From Thiotrichaceae bacterium (GTDB lineage: Bacteria > Pseudomonadota > Gammaproteobacteria > Beggiatoales > Beggiatoaceae): 64,000 nucleotides of DNA. Positions 1 to 7,875 of the stretch are shown piece after piece (position 1 is the stretch's first letter; each line of letters opens with the position of its first letter). The stretch lies in the NCBI GenBank assembly GCA_028688145.1, contig JAQTYU010000011.1:47944-111943 (forward strand), read 5' to 3'. The notes under the pieces were generated by a model that made no database searches, had not been told where the DNA came from, and saw nothing but the letters and a program-made list of their open reading frames with translations. A program made the position numbers and the translations under genes.

Positions 1-212
1 ACAGTCAAAATATAACTATTGACTTTCATAAAAACATTGCAACTAAAAACAGCCCTGTAATTTTCACGAAAGAGAAAATTAGCTGGTCAAACTTGTCAAA
101 ACAGAAAATAGAAAAACAGTGATAAATAGCAAAGTGTATGTAACCTATTGCTCCTAAAGTAAATAACCGTTAATGATTCAGCCCTCCTCTTAGGGGCTTT
201 GTTTAAAAAATC
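1..212. other. Intergenic left edge, no gene seen
   Basis: AT-rich sequence before the comF stop. No open frame, RNA gene or convincing hairpin terminator is visible. There is a short pyrimidine-rich motif near 181-200, but it does not form a clear stem-loop with a U-tract on the comF side. Confidence 0.5.
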
Positions 213-887
213 TCACCGCCGCGCACAGCACCAAATATCCACCCGCTTCACCCCGCCCGCCAACAACACCCGCGTGATTTCATTCAAAGTGCTGCCCGTG
301 CTAAACACATCGTCAATTAAAGCGACATGTTGCCACGCGGGATAGGGTGGAAAATAGGCAAAGGCTTCATAAACATTGGCATGACGCGCTTCTCGGCTGC
401 GCAAACGGGCTTGCTGCTCGGTGTTTTTAACACGGCAACAGCTGCGATAATCCAAGGGCAAATTTAAATGTTGTGCCAGTTTTTGGGCGAGAATATGCGA
501 TTGATTATAACCGCGCCCCCATTGCCGCACAGGATACAAAGGCACAGGCATCAACACTTCAGGCAGTTGCGGCGGGTGCTGTTCAAAATGCTGCTGCATG
601 ATTTCGGCAAGCACCGCTAACACACTAAAATCATGCCGATATTTTGCCGCATGAATCAATTGATCCACAGGTGCGAGATAACGTAGCACCGCGTGCGTGT
701 GTTTGAACAAAGGCGGTTCACGCCGACAATGTGTACACAACCGTGGGTGACGTGTTGCCCGCCCACAACGTGGACAGGCAACTTGTTGATAAGGTAAAGC
801 TTTGACACAGTCGAGGCAAACGACCGACGGGCTAGGCTTGGCGCACAAATAACAATGTTGCGGCAACAACCAATCTAAAAAATTCAC
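213..887 (-). CDS. comF: ComF family phosphoribosyltransferase-like protein
   Basis: This 224-residue protein has the ComF layout: an N-terminal double zinc-ribbon with cysteines at 12, 15, 24, 27, 38, 41, 51 and 54, then a type I phosphoribosyltransferase fold. The PRPP-loop motif LIDDVFSTGST lies about 35 residues from the C-terminus. ComF/GntX proteins are linked to natural transformation DNA uptake and act in the cytoplasm; the exact reaction is not settled. It starts 9 bases after the stop of the upstream helical-protein gene, so it is probably the last gene of a three-gene operon with the lipoprotein at 1271-2128. Length is normal for the family. Family call is firm; the competence role here is inferred. 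Confidence 0.9.
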   Translation of the reverse strand: MNFLDWLLPQHCYLCAKPSPSVVCLDCVKALPYQQVACPRCGRATRHPRLCTHCRREPPLFKHTHAVLRYLAPVDQLIHAAKYRHDFSVLAVLAEIMQQHFEQHPPQLPEVLMPVPLYPVRQWGRGYNQSHILAQKLAQHLNLPLDYRSCCRVKNTEQQARLRSREARHANVYEAFAYFPPYPAWQHVALIDDVFSTGSTLNEITRVLLAGGVKRVDIWCCARR

Positions 888-896
888 AAGATGTTT

Positions 897-1259
897 TTAT
901 AACAGTAAGGTAGCGGCGAATTTCAAAATATTGCCTGCATATTCCACCGCTTTTTTCCCATCATTCACCGACTGAATTGCCTTGTTGAGGTTAGCAATGG
1001 CGGTGTCTACTTGGGCATCGCTTAACGGCTTGCTGCTTTTCAGATTGACACTTTGGCGCAGCGCGTTTAATAAATCTTCACTGCTGCTGTCGTTACTTTC
1101 GGTCAGCGCGTCCAGTTGCGCTTGCAAATTCAATAATTGCTTGCTTTGCAGCGTGACTAATTTCAACAATTGTTGAGTGACTTCCCAATTTGGGTCATAG
1201 CTGGGGGCAGGATTTTTCAGCGCGTTTTGAAATTTGCTGATTTGGTCATCGGTGAGCAT
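897..1259 (-). CDS. Hypothetical helical protein, 120 aa
   Basis: I do not recognise a family. The sequence is rich in Leu, Gln, Ser and Ala and looks all-helical, with a possible coiled-coil around residues 27-55 and a hydrophobic C-terminal tail (AATLLL). It has no signal peptide. An AAGGAAG ribosome site precedes the ATG and touches the stop of the lipoprotein gene 11 bases upstream, while comF follows 9 bases downstream. Translation of the three is therefore probably linked. The tail could associate with membrane or with a partner, but nothing in the sequence shows a catalytic site. Confidence 0.75.
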   Translation of the reverse strand: MLTDDQISKFQNALKNPAPSYDPNWEVTQQLLKLVTLQSKQLLNLQAQLDALTESNDSSSEDLLNALRQSVNLKSSKPLSDAQVDTAIANLNKAIQSVNDGKKAVEYAGNILKFAATLLL

Positions 1260-1270
1260 GGGAGGCTTCC

Positions 1271-2128
1271 TTAAAGTTTTTTACGGGTAATCACGCTCAT
1301 TAACATGCTGACGGCAGCATCACGATAAGAGGGATTATTTAAGAATTTTTTACTGAGGCTGCTTAACGTGGTGTCGATTTTTTGGAAATCTAAATTTGCC
1401 AAACTGCCGCGTGTGGTGTCAATAGTTTTGTCTAAATCCACTTGGCTTTCTGCAAAATGGGTGATTGCATTGGCGTGGACGTTGGCGATGTGCAATTGGG
1501 TGCCGATTTCCTGTTTTAAGCCTGCAAGCAAGAGTTTGGCTTGATTGACGGTTTCGCGGCGCGCTTGCAGCATGGGGTCAATGGGCGTAAACAAGGTTTC
1601 GGCTTCACTATAAAACGCATCACCTGTTTTACCTGACTTACGCAGTGCAGACAAGGATTTGATTAAATCATGACATTTGAGCGGGGTAAAATTGGGATCG
1701 CTGGCGGCGGTGTAAATCCAGCCTTCGCGCTGTTTTAAACGCAACATATCCTCATCTTCAACACCGCGTGCCAAAGTGCTACGCACCAGTGTATAGCGTT
1801 CAAGATATTTATCATGTTTACCGAGGGCGGTTTGTGCGGAATTAGTAAACAACATTTCCCAAGTTTGGTTGGGGTCAGGTGGTAATTGTGCTGCGCCCAC
1901 AACCGCAATCATTTCTTGCTCTAATTTACCCAAAGTTTGATAAATCAGCGTATTTCCCGCACTGGTGAGTAAAGGCTCATAAAATGCCAACATGACTTGG
2001 GTATTATTGGATAATGCCGTCAAGTTTTCTTGGTTTTGTAAGGCGACGGGTTTTAAAGTTTCGGATGAAGGGGTGCAAGCTTGCAAGCAACTGAAACCTA
2101 TTACAATCAGTAATAAGGGTTTTGACAT
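1271..2128 (-). CDS. Putative lipoprotein of unknown function
   Basis: The chosen ATG at 2128 is preceded by AAAGGA and opens a classical lipoprotein signal: MSKPLLL, a hydrophobic stretch, then the lipobox LQAC with the lipidated cysteine at about residue 18. An in-frame extension to 2203 would bury this signal and is unlikely. The mature part (about 265 residues) is mostly helical, with no motif I can assign; long amphipathic segments near the C-terminus may be coiled-coil. It heads the row lipoprotein, 120-residue helical protein, comF, and would sit in the inner or outer membrane leaflet facing the periplasm. Confidence 0.75.
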   Translation of the reverse strand: MSKPLLLIVIGFSCLQACTPSSETLKPVALQNQENLTALSNNTQVMLAFYEPLLTSAGNTLIYQTLGKLEQEMIAVVGAAQLPPDPNQTWEMLFTNSAQTALGKHDKYLERYTLVRSTLARGVEDEDMLRLKQREGWIYTAASDPNFTPLKCHDLIKSLSALRKSGKTGDAFYSEAETLFTPIDPMLQARRETVNQAKLLLAGLKQEIGTQLHIANVHANAITHFAESQVDLDKTIDTTRGSLANLDFQKIDTTLSSLSKKFLNNPSYRDAAVSMLMSVITRKKL

Positions 2129-2221
2129 TGTCGAGTGTCCTTTGGCAAAGGTGTTTTTTATTCGACGCATAGTATAAACAAGAATGGAATTTTGCCACAT
2201 CATTTTTTAATTTTTAAGAAT

Positions 2222-2341
2222 GACTGCGCCCCTAAACTTCTAAAGAGGGCTTAAAGATTAAAAGCAGCCCCTAAATCCCCTAAAGGGGACTTTAAAAATT
2301 GTTTTATGTTTAGCCCCCTTTAGGGGGTTGGGGGCGCAGTT
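2222..2341. repeat. Palindromic intergenic repeat (CCCCTAAA/TTTAGGGG family)
   Basis: Two facing arms, one containing CAGCCCCTAAATCCCC (from 2265) and one containing TAGCCCCCTTTAGGGGG (from 2311), can fold on each other. The same words recur near 3345, 22519, 25900, 29007, 38690 and 60170. It lies between mlaF and the lipoprotein gene and could work as a bidirectional hairpin; no U-tract makes it a standard terminator. Confidence 0.75.
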
Positions 2342-2346
2342 GAATT

Positions 2347-3147
2347 TTAAACCTGCAACAAATCCGCATAATAAGGTTTTGCCGCAAAATGAAAGGGTAC
2401 AGGACCTTCAGGCTCGGCGTGTATAAATTGTTTTACCCATGCGGAATCACTGGCGAGCAACTCAGCGGGTGAGCCATGTCCCATAATTTTTCCTTCTGAA
2501 ATTAAATAAATATAATCAGAAATCGCCGTCACTTCTTGCACGTCATGCGACACAATCACGCTGGTTAAACCCAAAGCATCGTTAATTGAACGAATTAAAC
2601 GCACCAACACGCCCATCGAAATCGGGTCTTGTCCCGTAAATGGCTCATCGTACATAATCATCATTGGGTCAAACACCAAGGCCCGCGCCAACGCTGCCCG
2701 CCGCGCCATGCCGCCCGATAATTCACTGGGCATTAAATGCCGTGCACCGCGCAAGCCCACTGCTTCTAATTTCATCAGCACTAAATGATGTAACAGGGAT
2801 TCGGGCAAGTCGGTATGTTCGCGCAGTGGAAAAGCGATATTTTCAAACAGGTTTAAATCGGTCAGCAACGCGCCGCTTTGAAACAACATACCCATGCGTC
2901 TGCGTAAATTATATAAATCAGGCTGGCTTAAATCGGGAACATTCAAACCGTCAACTTCCACCGTGCCTGAATGCGGGCGTAATTGTCCACCAATTAAGCG
3001 CAATAAGGTGGTTTTCCCCGTGCCGCTTGGCCCCATAATCGACGTGACTTTTCCCCGAGGAATGTCTAAATCCACTCCTTTGAAAATCAAACGATTGCCC
3101 CGCGCAAAGCTTAAGTCCCGAATTTTAATTAAAGTATCATTCTGCAT
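2347..3147 (-). CDS. mlaF: Phospholipid-transport ABC ATPase MlaF
   Basis: ATP-binding subunit of the Mla (Mce-type) system that keeps outer-membrane lipid asymmetry by moving phospholipids between membranes; it would act on the cytoplasmic face with the permease MlaE. Walker A is GPSGTGKT at residues 39-46, the signature is LSGGM, Walker B reads MIMYDEP, and the H-loop is VSHD. The segment MKLEAVGLRGARHLMPSELS is highly typical of MlaF. I chose the ATG at 3147; a TTG two codons upstream is also open. No mlaE, mlaD, mlaC or mlaB lies next to it, which is unusual, so partners must be elsewhere. Upstream DNA holds only repeats and a short toxin-like remnant. Confidence 0.93.
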   Translation of the reverse strand: MQNDTLIKIRDLSFARGNRLIFKGVDLDIPRGKVTSIMGPSGTGKTTLLRLIGGQLRPHSGTVEVDGLNVPDLSQPDLYNLRRRMGMLFQSGALLTDLNLFENIAFPLREHTDLPESLLHHLVLMKLEAVGLRGARHLMPSELSGGMARRAALARALVFDPMMIMYDEPFTGQDPISMGVLVRLIRSINDALGLTSVIVSHDVQEVTAISDYIYLISEGKIMGHGSPAELLASDSAWVKQFIHAEPEGPVPFHFAAKPYYADLLQV

Positions 3148-3197
3148 TATCAAAATTCTGTGTAAAAAAGATGATTACACAGTGTAAAGGAGTTGCT

Positions 3198-3254
3198 GTG
3201 AAAAGGGGAGAGGTGGTTGAGGTGGATGATGCTACGCTTATAAAACTCATTTGA
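3198..3254 (+). pseudogene. Possible remnant of a MazF/PemK-like toxin start
   Basis: A GTG preceded by AAAGGAG opens an 18-codon frame beginning VKRGEVVEVDD, which recalls the MKRGEVWLVD opening of PemK/MazF toxins. It then stops and nothing of the rest of such a protein follows. This could be a decayed fragment or chance; support is weak. Confidence 0.2.
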
Positions 3255-3397
3255 AGTCTTTGGTAAGATGTAAAATATGACGAATAGAGAATCAAAGCTA
3301 AACAAAATTAGCCCTTATTCAAGTAGCCTGAACGATGCAGAGTGGGCAGACGCAGCCCTCTCCTTTAGGGGGTTAGGGACGTAGTTAGAATTCAATA

Positions 3398-3433
3398 AAA
3401 AAGCCCTCGTCAATTGCTTGACGAGGGCTTTTT
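3398..3433 (-). terminator. Rho-independent terminator after the S41 protease gene
   Basis: A perfect 16-bp stem (3398-3413 with 3418-3433) closes a 4-base loop TTGC. The GC core (GCCCTCGTC) is flanked by A and T runs, so it can end transcripts from either side. It lies 11 bases past the stop of the protease gene. Confidence 0.9.
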
Positions 3434-3443
3434 AAATAATAAA

Positions 3444-4994
3444 TTACTCTTTGCTAGATTTTGCAGGAGCTTTAGTGACAGGTTTCGACGCTGGGGTGAT
3501 TCCTGATTTTGCACTGTCTACAATCGCCAAGCCTTTGAGCAGATTCAATGCTTCATACAAGGCGTAATCAGATTTCACCAAAGGCACTTTTTTCTTCTTG
3601 TCCTTGCTGACTTCTTTACTGGCATTTGCCGCATTTTTACTATCTTTGCCGTCTTCTTTCGTCTCTTTAGACTCGGCAGCTTCATTGCCTTCTTCCTTAA
3701 GAGCTTCCGCTTTGCTTTCTTCTTCAGAAGGTTTGGCTTCGCTTTCAGGTTCAGGCATTTTCTCAGGGGCTTTTACCTTATCTTTCTCAGTTTTGCCCTT
3801 GGGATTTTGCAAATGTCCTGACAAATCAGATTCTTTAATATTCAGTTCTTCGCCGTTGCTTTCAACCGAGTTGATTTCAACTTTATTTAACACGATGTCA
3901 GGTTGAATGCCTTCGGCTTGAATCGAACGCCCTGACGGGGTGAAATAACGTGCCGTGGTCAATTTCAATGCGGCATTATTATTCATCGGCAGAATGGTTT
4001 GCACTGAACCTTTACCAAAGGTTTTGCTGCCCATAATCACCGCACGTTTGTGATCTTGCAATGCGCCCGCCACGATTTCAGAAGCTGAAGCAGAACCGCC
4101 ATTCACCAGCACCACCATTGGCGCGCCGTTTAACAAATCACCCGATTTTGCTTTGAATTTCAGGTTAGAATCTTCAATACGCCCTTCGGTGTAAACGATT
4201 AAACCGTCATTCAAAAATGCGTCAGAAACTGCAACCGCTGCATTTAACACGCCGCCGGGATTATTACGTAAATCCAGCACTAAGCCTTTAATCGCGCCGT
4301 TTTTGCTTTCTTTGCGAAGGTGTTCAATCGCTTTTTCCAAATCATCGCCTGTGTGCGATTGGAAATTGCTGACACGCACATAGCCATAGCCTTCTTCAAG
4401 TAGACGGTTTTTCACGCTCTTCACTTGAATAATATCGCGAATAATTTCGATAGTACGGGGTTTGTCTTGTCCTTCACGCACGATGGTGAGTTTAATCGGC
4501 GTGCCAGGTTTGCCGCGCATTTTCTTGACCGCATCGTTCAGATTCAAACCTTTCACGGGGGTGTCATCGAGACGAATAATCATATCGCCTGATTGAATGC
4601 CAGCGCGTTGGGCGGGAGTGTCATCAATCGGGGTCACGACTTTGATAAAGCCGTTATCCATGCCGACTTCAATCCCTAAACCGCCAAACTCGCCCGTGGT
4701 GCCGACTTGCAAATCTTGATAGGCATCAGGGGTTAAATAATTGGAATGGGGGTCAAGTCCTGTCAACATGCCTTGAATGGCGTGTTCTAATAAGACTTTA
4801 TCTTCAACATCTTCAACATAATCGGTTTTGATGCGCTGAAACACTTCGGTGAAGGTGCGTAATTCTTCAAAAGGAAGGGATTTGACCGCTTCAGCGTCAT
4901 TACGGGTCGCAAATACACTCGCATTTAAGGCGATAAAAGACCCCAACACTGAACCAATCAGTAAGGAAGGAACATGACGAAACAAATTTTGCAT
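3444..4994 (-). CDS. ctpA: S41 family C-terminal processing peptidase
   Basis: Periplasmic serine protease that trims or degrades proteins by their C-terminal tails. An N-terminal hydrophobic stretch (about 9-28) acts as signal or anchor. A PDZ domain covers about 100-175, and the S41 catalytic core follows, with Ser303 in GGSASASEIVAG and Lys328 in FGKGSVQ, the expected 25-residue spacing. Residues about 375-465 form an unusually long Lys/Glu/Ser/Ala-rich low-complexity linker before a short C-terminal segment. The ATG follows a GGAG site. No murein-hydrolase activator gene is adjacent, unlike many gammaproteobacteria. Family certain; the CtpA symbol is by homology. Confidence 0.92.
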   Translation of the reverse strand: MQNLFRHVPSLLIGSVLGSFIALNASVFATRNDAEAVKSLPFEELRTFTEVFQRIKTDYVEDVEDKVLLEHAIQGMLTGLDPHSNYLTPDAYQDLQVGTTGEFGGLGIEVGMDNGFIKVVTPIDDTPAQRAGIQSGDMIIRLDDTPVKGLNLNDAVKKMRGKPGTPIKLTIVREGQDKPRTIEIIRDIIQVKSVKNRLLEEGYGYVRVSNFQSHTGDDLEKAIEHLRKESKNGAIKGLVLDLRNNPGGVLNAAVAVSDAFLNDGLIVYTEGRIEDSNLKFKAKSGDLLNGAPMVVLVNGGSASASEIVAGALQDHKRAVIMGSKTFGKGSVQTILPMNNNAALKLTTARYFTPSGRSIQAEGIQPDIVLNKVEINSVESNGEELNIKESDLSGHLQNPKGKTEKDKVKAPEKMPEPESEAKPSEEESKAEALKEEGNEAAESKETKEDGKDSKNAANASKEVSKDKKKKVPLVKSDYALYEALNLLKGLAIVDSAKSGITPASKPVTKAPAKSSKE

Positions 4995-5197
4995 CTAACT
5001 CTCCGTGCATTCGCACATCATTACTTAAACTATATTTCAACGCACACAAAAAATTTTGCATTAGCATAGCAGATCACAAGCGTTTCTGCTGTATTTCTAC
5101 TGCACTGCAACATCCGCAGTTTATCTTTTTGAGGGGAGGGATAAGTTTAAGAGAATAATTTAAAATCAGTGGACTACATTTAAATAAACATCATCCA

Positions 5198-5398
5198 TTA
5201 ACCGCCGCCAATGGCGTGTACAATTTCTACTTTGTCACCCGCCACCAACAAATGTTCGGCAAAGCGACTGCGAGGAATTAAAGTCAGATTCACTTCGACA
5301 GCAATGCGCCGATTTTGTAACTCCAGTTGGCTGATTAAATCCTGAATACTGCATGATGGTGTGATAGTTTTTTCTTGCCCGTTGAGTAGAATTTGCAT
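5198..5398 (-). CDS. thiS: Sulfur carrier protein ThiS
   Basis: This 66-residue ubiquitin-fold protein ends in Gly-Gly (VHAIGGG), the tail that is adenylated and then thiocarboxylated to carry sulfur for the thiazole part of thiamine. The opening MQILLNGQEKTI and the segment RIAVEVNLTLIPRSRF are typical of ThiS. Length matches the family. No thiG, thiF or other thi gene is adjacent within the window, so it stands alone; downstream lies the protease gene about 200 bases away. Small size does not weaken the call because the C-terminal motif is diagnostic in context. Confidence 0.92.
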   Translation of the reverse strand: MQILLNGQEKTITPSCSIQDLISQLELQNRRIAVEVNLTLIPRSRFAEHLLVAGDKVEIVHAIGGG

Positions 5399-5787
5399 AT
5401 TTCATGTTCCTTTCAATACTGAAATAGTTTTAGTTATGCGGTTGTTTTGGGATTTACCAAGGCTGAGGGCTTAGAAAAAGTTTGAACTATTAATGTGCAT
5501 AATGACGCAAAAGAAAATTATCTCTTGAAGAGTATCCTAAAATATTTAGTACAAAGAAGTGTAAATATATATTTTGAGGTTGAATTGGCTACACCATCAA
5601 CGAGTAGTTATGAACATTGTCAGAAAGATGGAAAAAGGATAACGAATTATGATGGTATATGGGTATAGTTTGAAAAATCAAAAAAAGTTGTTAGAGATGA
5701 AAGAAGTAACATTCCAAGTTTCCCAAAAGGAAGCGCAACAACTTGCCGATTTCTTTTCGATGGGGATATACCTGATTTTATTGTATT
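5399..5787. other. Intergenic, mostly decayed sequence
   Basis: AT-rich stretch upstream of thiS with no intact gene. Short frames break quickly. Its right part holds the 34-codon frame listed separately and then runs into the first MITE-like element. Confidence 0.5.
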
Positions 5788-5801
5788 TAGGAGTTATGTA
5801 G
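5697..5801 (+). pseudogene. Short ORF cut by a MITE-like element
   Basis: An ATG opens 34 codons beginning MKEVTFQVSQKEAQQLADFF, an amphipathic start resembling small antitoxin-like or regulatory proteins. The stop TAG lies inside the left inverted repeat of the element starting at 5788, so the reading frame appears to be truncated by its insertion. No continuation is seen on the other side. Function unknown; it may also be chance coding. Confidence 0.3.
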
Positions 5802-5904
5802 TTGAAATCATAATTCATTAATTTACAATGAGTTAGTATTATACACTGTACAATCATGTTTCAAGTAAAATCAAATAGTTAGCGATTCAACTGCGTAACT
5901 CCTA
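5788..5904. mobile_element. MITE-like element A (TA-ended, 19-bp inverted repeats)
   Basis: Left end TAGGAGTTATGTAGTTGAA (5788-5806) and right end TTCAACTGCGTAACTCCTA (5886-5904) pair at 17 of 19 positions, enclosing 79 bases of AT-rich non-coding DNA. Related elements lie at 7134-7256 and 16931-17022. The terminal TA at both ends suggests TA target duplication, as in IS630/Tc1-mariner elements. Confidence 0.75.
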
Positions 5905-5973
5905 GTATTGTAGAGTATCAACTTAAAAAATAGAGTATCAAATAAATTAAGCAATATACTTGAGGTAATAGAG

Positions 5974-6314
5974 ATGGCATACAGCACAGACTATCGTTTA
6001 TGTGTAATAAACAACGTCAGACAGGGAATGCGATGAAGCAATGGCAATCTTCCATATCAGCTGTCAAACGTTAAGCAACTGGCTGAAATTGTGGGAAAAG
6101 CGAGCAGACTTGTCAGCCCCCCAAGAAAGAACCAGACTGGACATTAGCGGAATATGCCGCCCATTTCGATTGTAGTGTTCAAGCCGTGGCTAACCGTCTT
6201 AAATCACAGAAAATCACCCGTAAAAAAACATTTCACTACCAAGAAAGAGATGAAGTAAAACGACAAGCCTATCTGAGCGTGTCTAATGAGTTAGACGCAA
6301 GCAATATAGTGTAA
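5974..6314 (+). pseudogene. IS630-type transposase OrfA remnant (frameshifted)
   Basis: Reading through at least two frame changes gives MAYSTDYRLCVINNVRQGM, then AMAIFHISCQTLSNWLKLW, then PDWTLAEYAAHFDCSVQAVA followed by NRLKSQKITRKKTFHYQERD. This matches the helix-turn-helix first ORF of IS630-family two-ORF transposases. The first frame stops after 20 codons. The last frame runs to a TAA at 6312-6314 that is also the first bases of the IS982 inverted repeat, so the reading frame seems to have been ended by that insertion. The catalytic OrfB half is absent. Non-functional. Confidence 0.7.
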
Positions 6315-7101
6315 CCTGAGTATGGCGAAAAATGATTTAGGAAATAATAGGTTGAAAAGAAACCCGTGATGCAGCCCATTCACTAAAATCAGGGTTCAAA
6401 CGTAAGTTCAAAGAAGATTTTTTAGTTTTCCAAGAGTAAGCGATAAGCCCCGCTAACACGTTGACCATAAAAACCAACAAGCTACGATGCCGCAAATGCT
6501 CAATCTGTGAAATACTTTTGAGTTGACCAAACACGGTTTCAAGCAGTGTGCATTTTCGTAATATAATTCTGTCAAAATCACTTAAGTCTTCTTTCTTCAT
6601 GTTTTTACGAAAGAAGTGCTTAACTCAATTCCTTAATGACTCAGTGGAGTTTAAATCCATAATACCAATCCACAGAGCTTTTACCCCGTTGGGCATATTG
6701 TGCAAAGGTTTTGTGTCTTGGAATCCGTCGATTGGTGCAGACCCGCAATGGTGTTGAGTCAATGAACGCGATTCCGCTTGAGTTGACCCGACGGCTGTGT
6801 AAATACGCACTGAGCGGAATCATCACTGTTTGCGTGAGTTCAACAACATATTGATAACTCAGCTATTTATGGAACTCTCGTGCTAAAACACGGAGGACAT
6901 ATTAAGTATAGAAGTCTTTGAAGTGACAATAAATAGCCTGATTGATGAAACAGTATAGTAAGCTCATCTTACAAAATTGCAGAATAGATGAAGTATATAG
7001 TTGTACCGTTGAGAGTTTGGAATAGTGCATTTTCTTTATTATTCCAGTTTATCTTTTAGGTACAACTCTTTATCATTAATTCTTTCGGCGTACTCAGGTT
7101 A
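6312..7101 (-). mobile_element. IS982-family element, internally deleted
   Basis: Inverted repeats TAACCTGAGTATGGCGAAA (6312-6330) and the complement of 7083-7101 match at 17 of 19 positions and bracket the transposase remnants. The length of 790 bp is below the roughly 1 kb usual for this family, in line with the missing middle of the transposase. No clear target duplication is visible outside the repeats. Confidence 0.78.
6337..6897 (-). pseudogene. IS982 transposase, broken
   Basis: The upstream piece (to about 6625) carries GIAFIDSTPLRVC, RHKTFAQYAQRGKSS and WYYGFKLH, the central DDE-region signature of IS982 transposases. It then hits a stop. The downstream piece (6600-6337) carries FDRIILRKCTLLETVFGQLK and QIEHLRHRSL, the C-terminal signature. 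Comparing with the normal order of the family, roughly the segment between FKLH and the C-terminal third is lost, and stops interrupt the rest. The N-terminal part before about 6897 is not recognisable. Non-functional. Confidence 0.8.
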
Positions 7102-7133
7102 TAATTAAAACTAAAGGGGAAATTAAAAGCTTT

Positions 7134-7256
7134 TAGGAGTTACGCGGTTAAATTTATAAGCAGTTCGTAGGATGTATAAGGCGTAGCCGCCATACACCTT
7201 ACGCTTGATAAAGCTCTTTGAATTAATACGTTATTAATTCAACTACATAACTCCTA
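7134..7256. mobile_element. MITE-like element B with an embedded second repeat
   Basis: Left end TAGGAGTTACGCGGTTAAA (from 7134) and right end TTCAACTACATAACTCCTA (7238-7256) are the same terminal repeats as element A. The interior contains a copy of another repeat, GTAGGATGTATAAGGCGTAG and its partner CGCCATACACCTTACG (about 7165-7203), also found at 17052, 32104 and 51050. The TA ends are again present. Confidence 0.72.
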
Positions 7257-7285
7257 AACTTATTAAGTTTTAGTAGCACATAAAT

Positions 7286-7328
7286 AAAAATCGCCCCAAC
7301 TAATACTAGAAAAGCTGGGGCGATTTTT
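7286..7328 (-). terminator. Rho-independent terminator
   Basis: A perfect 13-bp stem AAAAATCGCCCCA (7286-7298) with its complement at 7316-7328 around a 17-base loop, flanked by A and T runs. It lies just past the stop of the 148-residue protein gene. Confidence 0.88.
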
Positions 7329-7349
7329 ATTTCTCAAACCGAGACTGAC

Positions 7350-7796
7350 TTAAACGATTTCTGAAAACCAATTAGAACCAAACAAGCCGCCTTCTTTAGC
7401 TTTCCAGCCATTTTCCAGCATGAACTTCTTCAAACGTCTTTGGATTTCGATTTCAGGCAACTTGTCTTTACAAGCATTCTTGAAAATCGTGACGGCATTG
7501 GCGAACTCTTTCTTGTCCACCTTGCCATCCATCGCAAAAGTGCGCAACGCATCAACCGCACGCTCTTCGGCTTCGCGTTCCAACACGATGTTATTCGCGC
7601 TGGCGACTTGACGAATAACGCCTAAACCTTCGTCAATCCCCAAACCCATTTCCACCGCTTTTTCTAAAATCTTGCGTTCTTCTTTGCGGTCTAAATACTT
7701 GTCTTCGTAAGTTTGCAACTTAATGTATTCAACAAAGCGTTTCACCGCTTCACTGTTTTGACCTGAAGAGGCAGGACTATCGGCAAATAATGACAT
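7350..7796 (-). CDS. Hypothetical protein, 148 aa
   Basis: I cannot name the family. The protein is soluble, charged and probably all-helical: a Ser/Ala-rich start, then helices with KYLDRKEERKILEKAVEMGL, EREAEERAVDALRTFAMDGK and KVDKKEFANAVTIFKNACK. The DGKVDKKEF stretch has a loop-helix look similar to TerB-like or EF-hand-like folds, but the ligand positions are not convincing. An AAAGG site precedes the ATG and a strong own terminator follows, so it is a single-gene unit, probably well expressed. Cytoplasmic by lack of signal. Confidence 0.75.
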   Translation of the reverse strand: MSLFADSPASSGQNSEAVKRFVEYIKLQTYEDKYLDRKEERKILEKAVEMGLGIDEGLGVIRQVASANNIVLEREAEERAVDALRTFAMDGKVDKKEFANAVTIFKNACKDKLPEIEIQRRLKKFMLENGWKAKEGGLFGSNWFSEIV

Positions 7797-7875
7797 AATG
7801 TATCCCTTTCCTTTATGGTGAGTAGTAAGTATGCGCTAGAAATAAACCTAGCACATCTCGGTTATATTAACAATA

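Noticed and set aside
3598..3906. Plus-strand 102-codon frame inside the S41 protease gene
   Set aside because: It is the antisense reading of the low-complexity linker; Ser/Leu runs mirror the Glu/Lys codons of the real gene.
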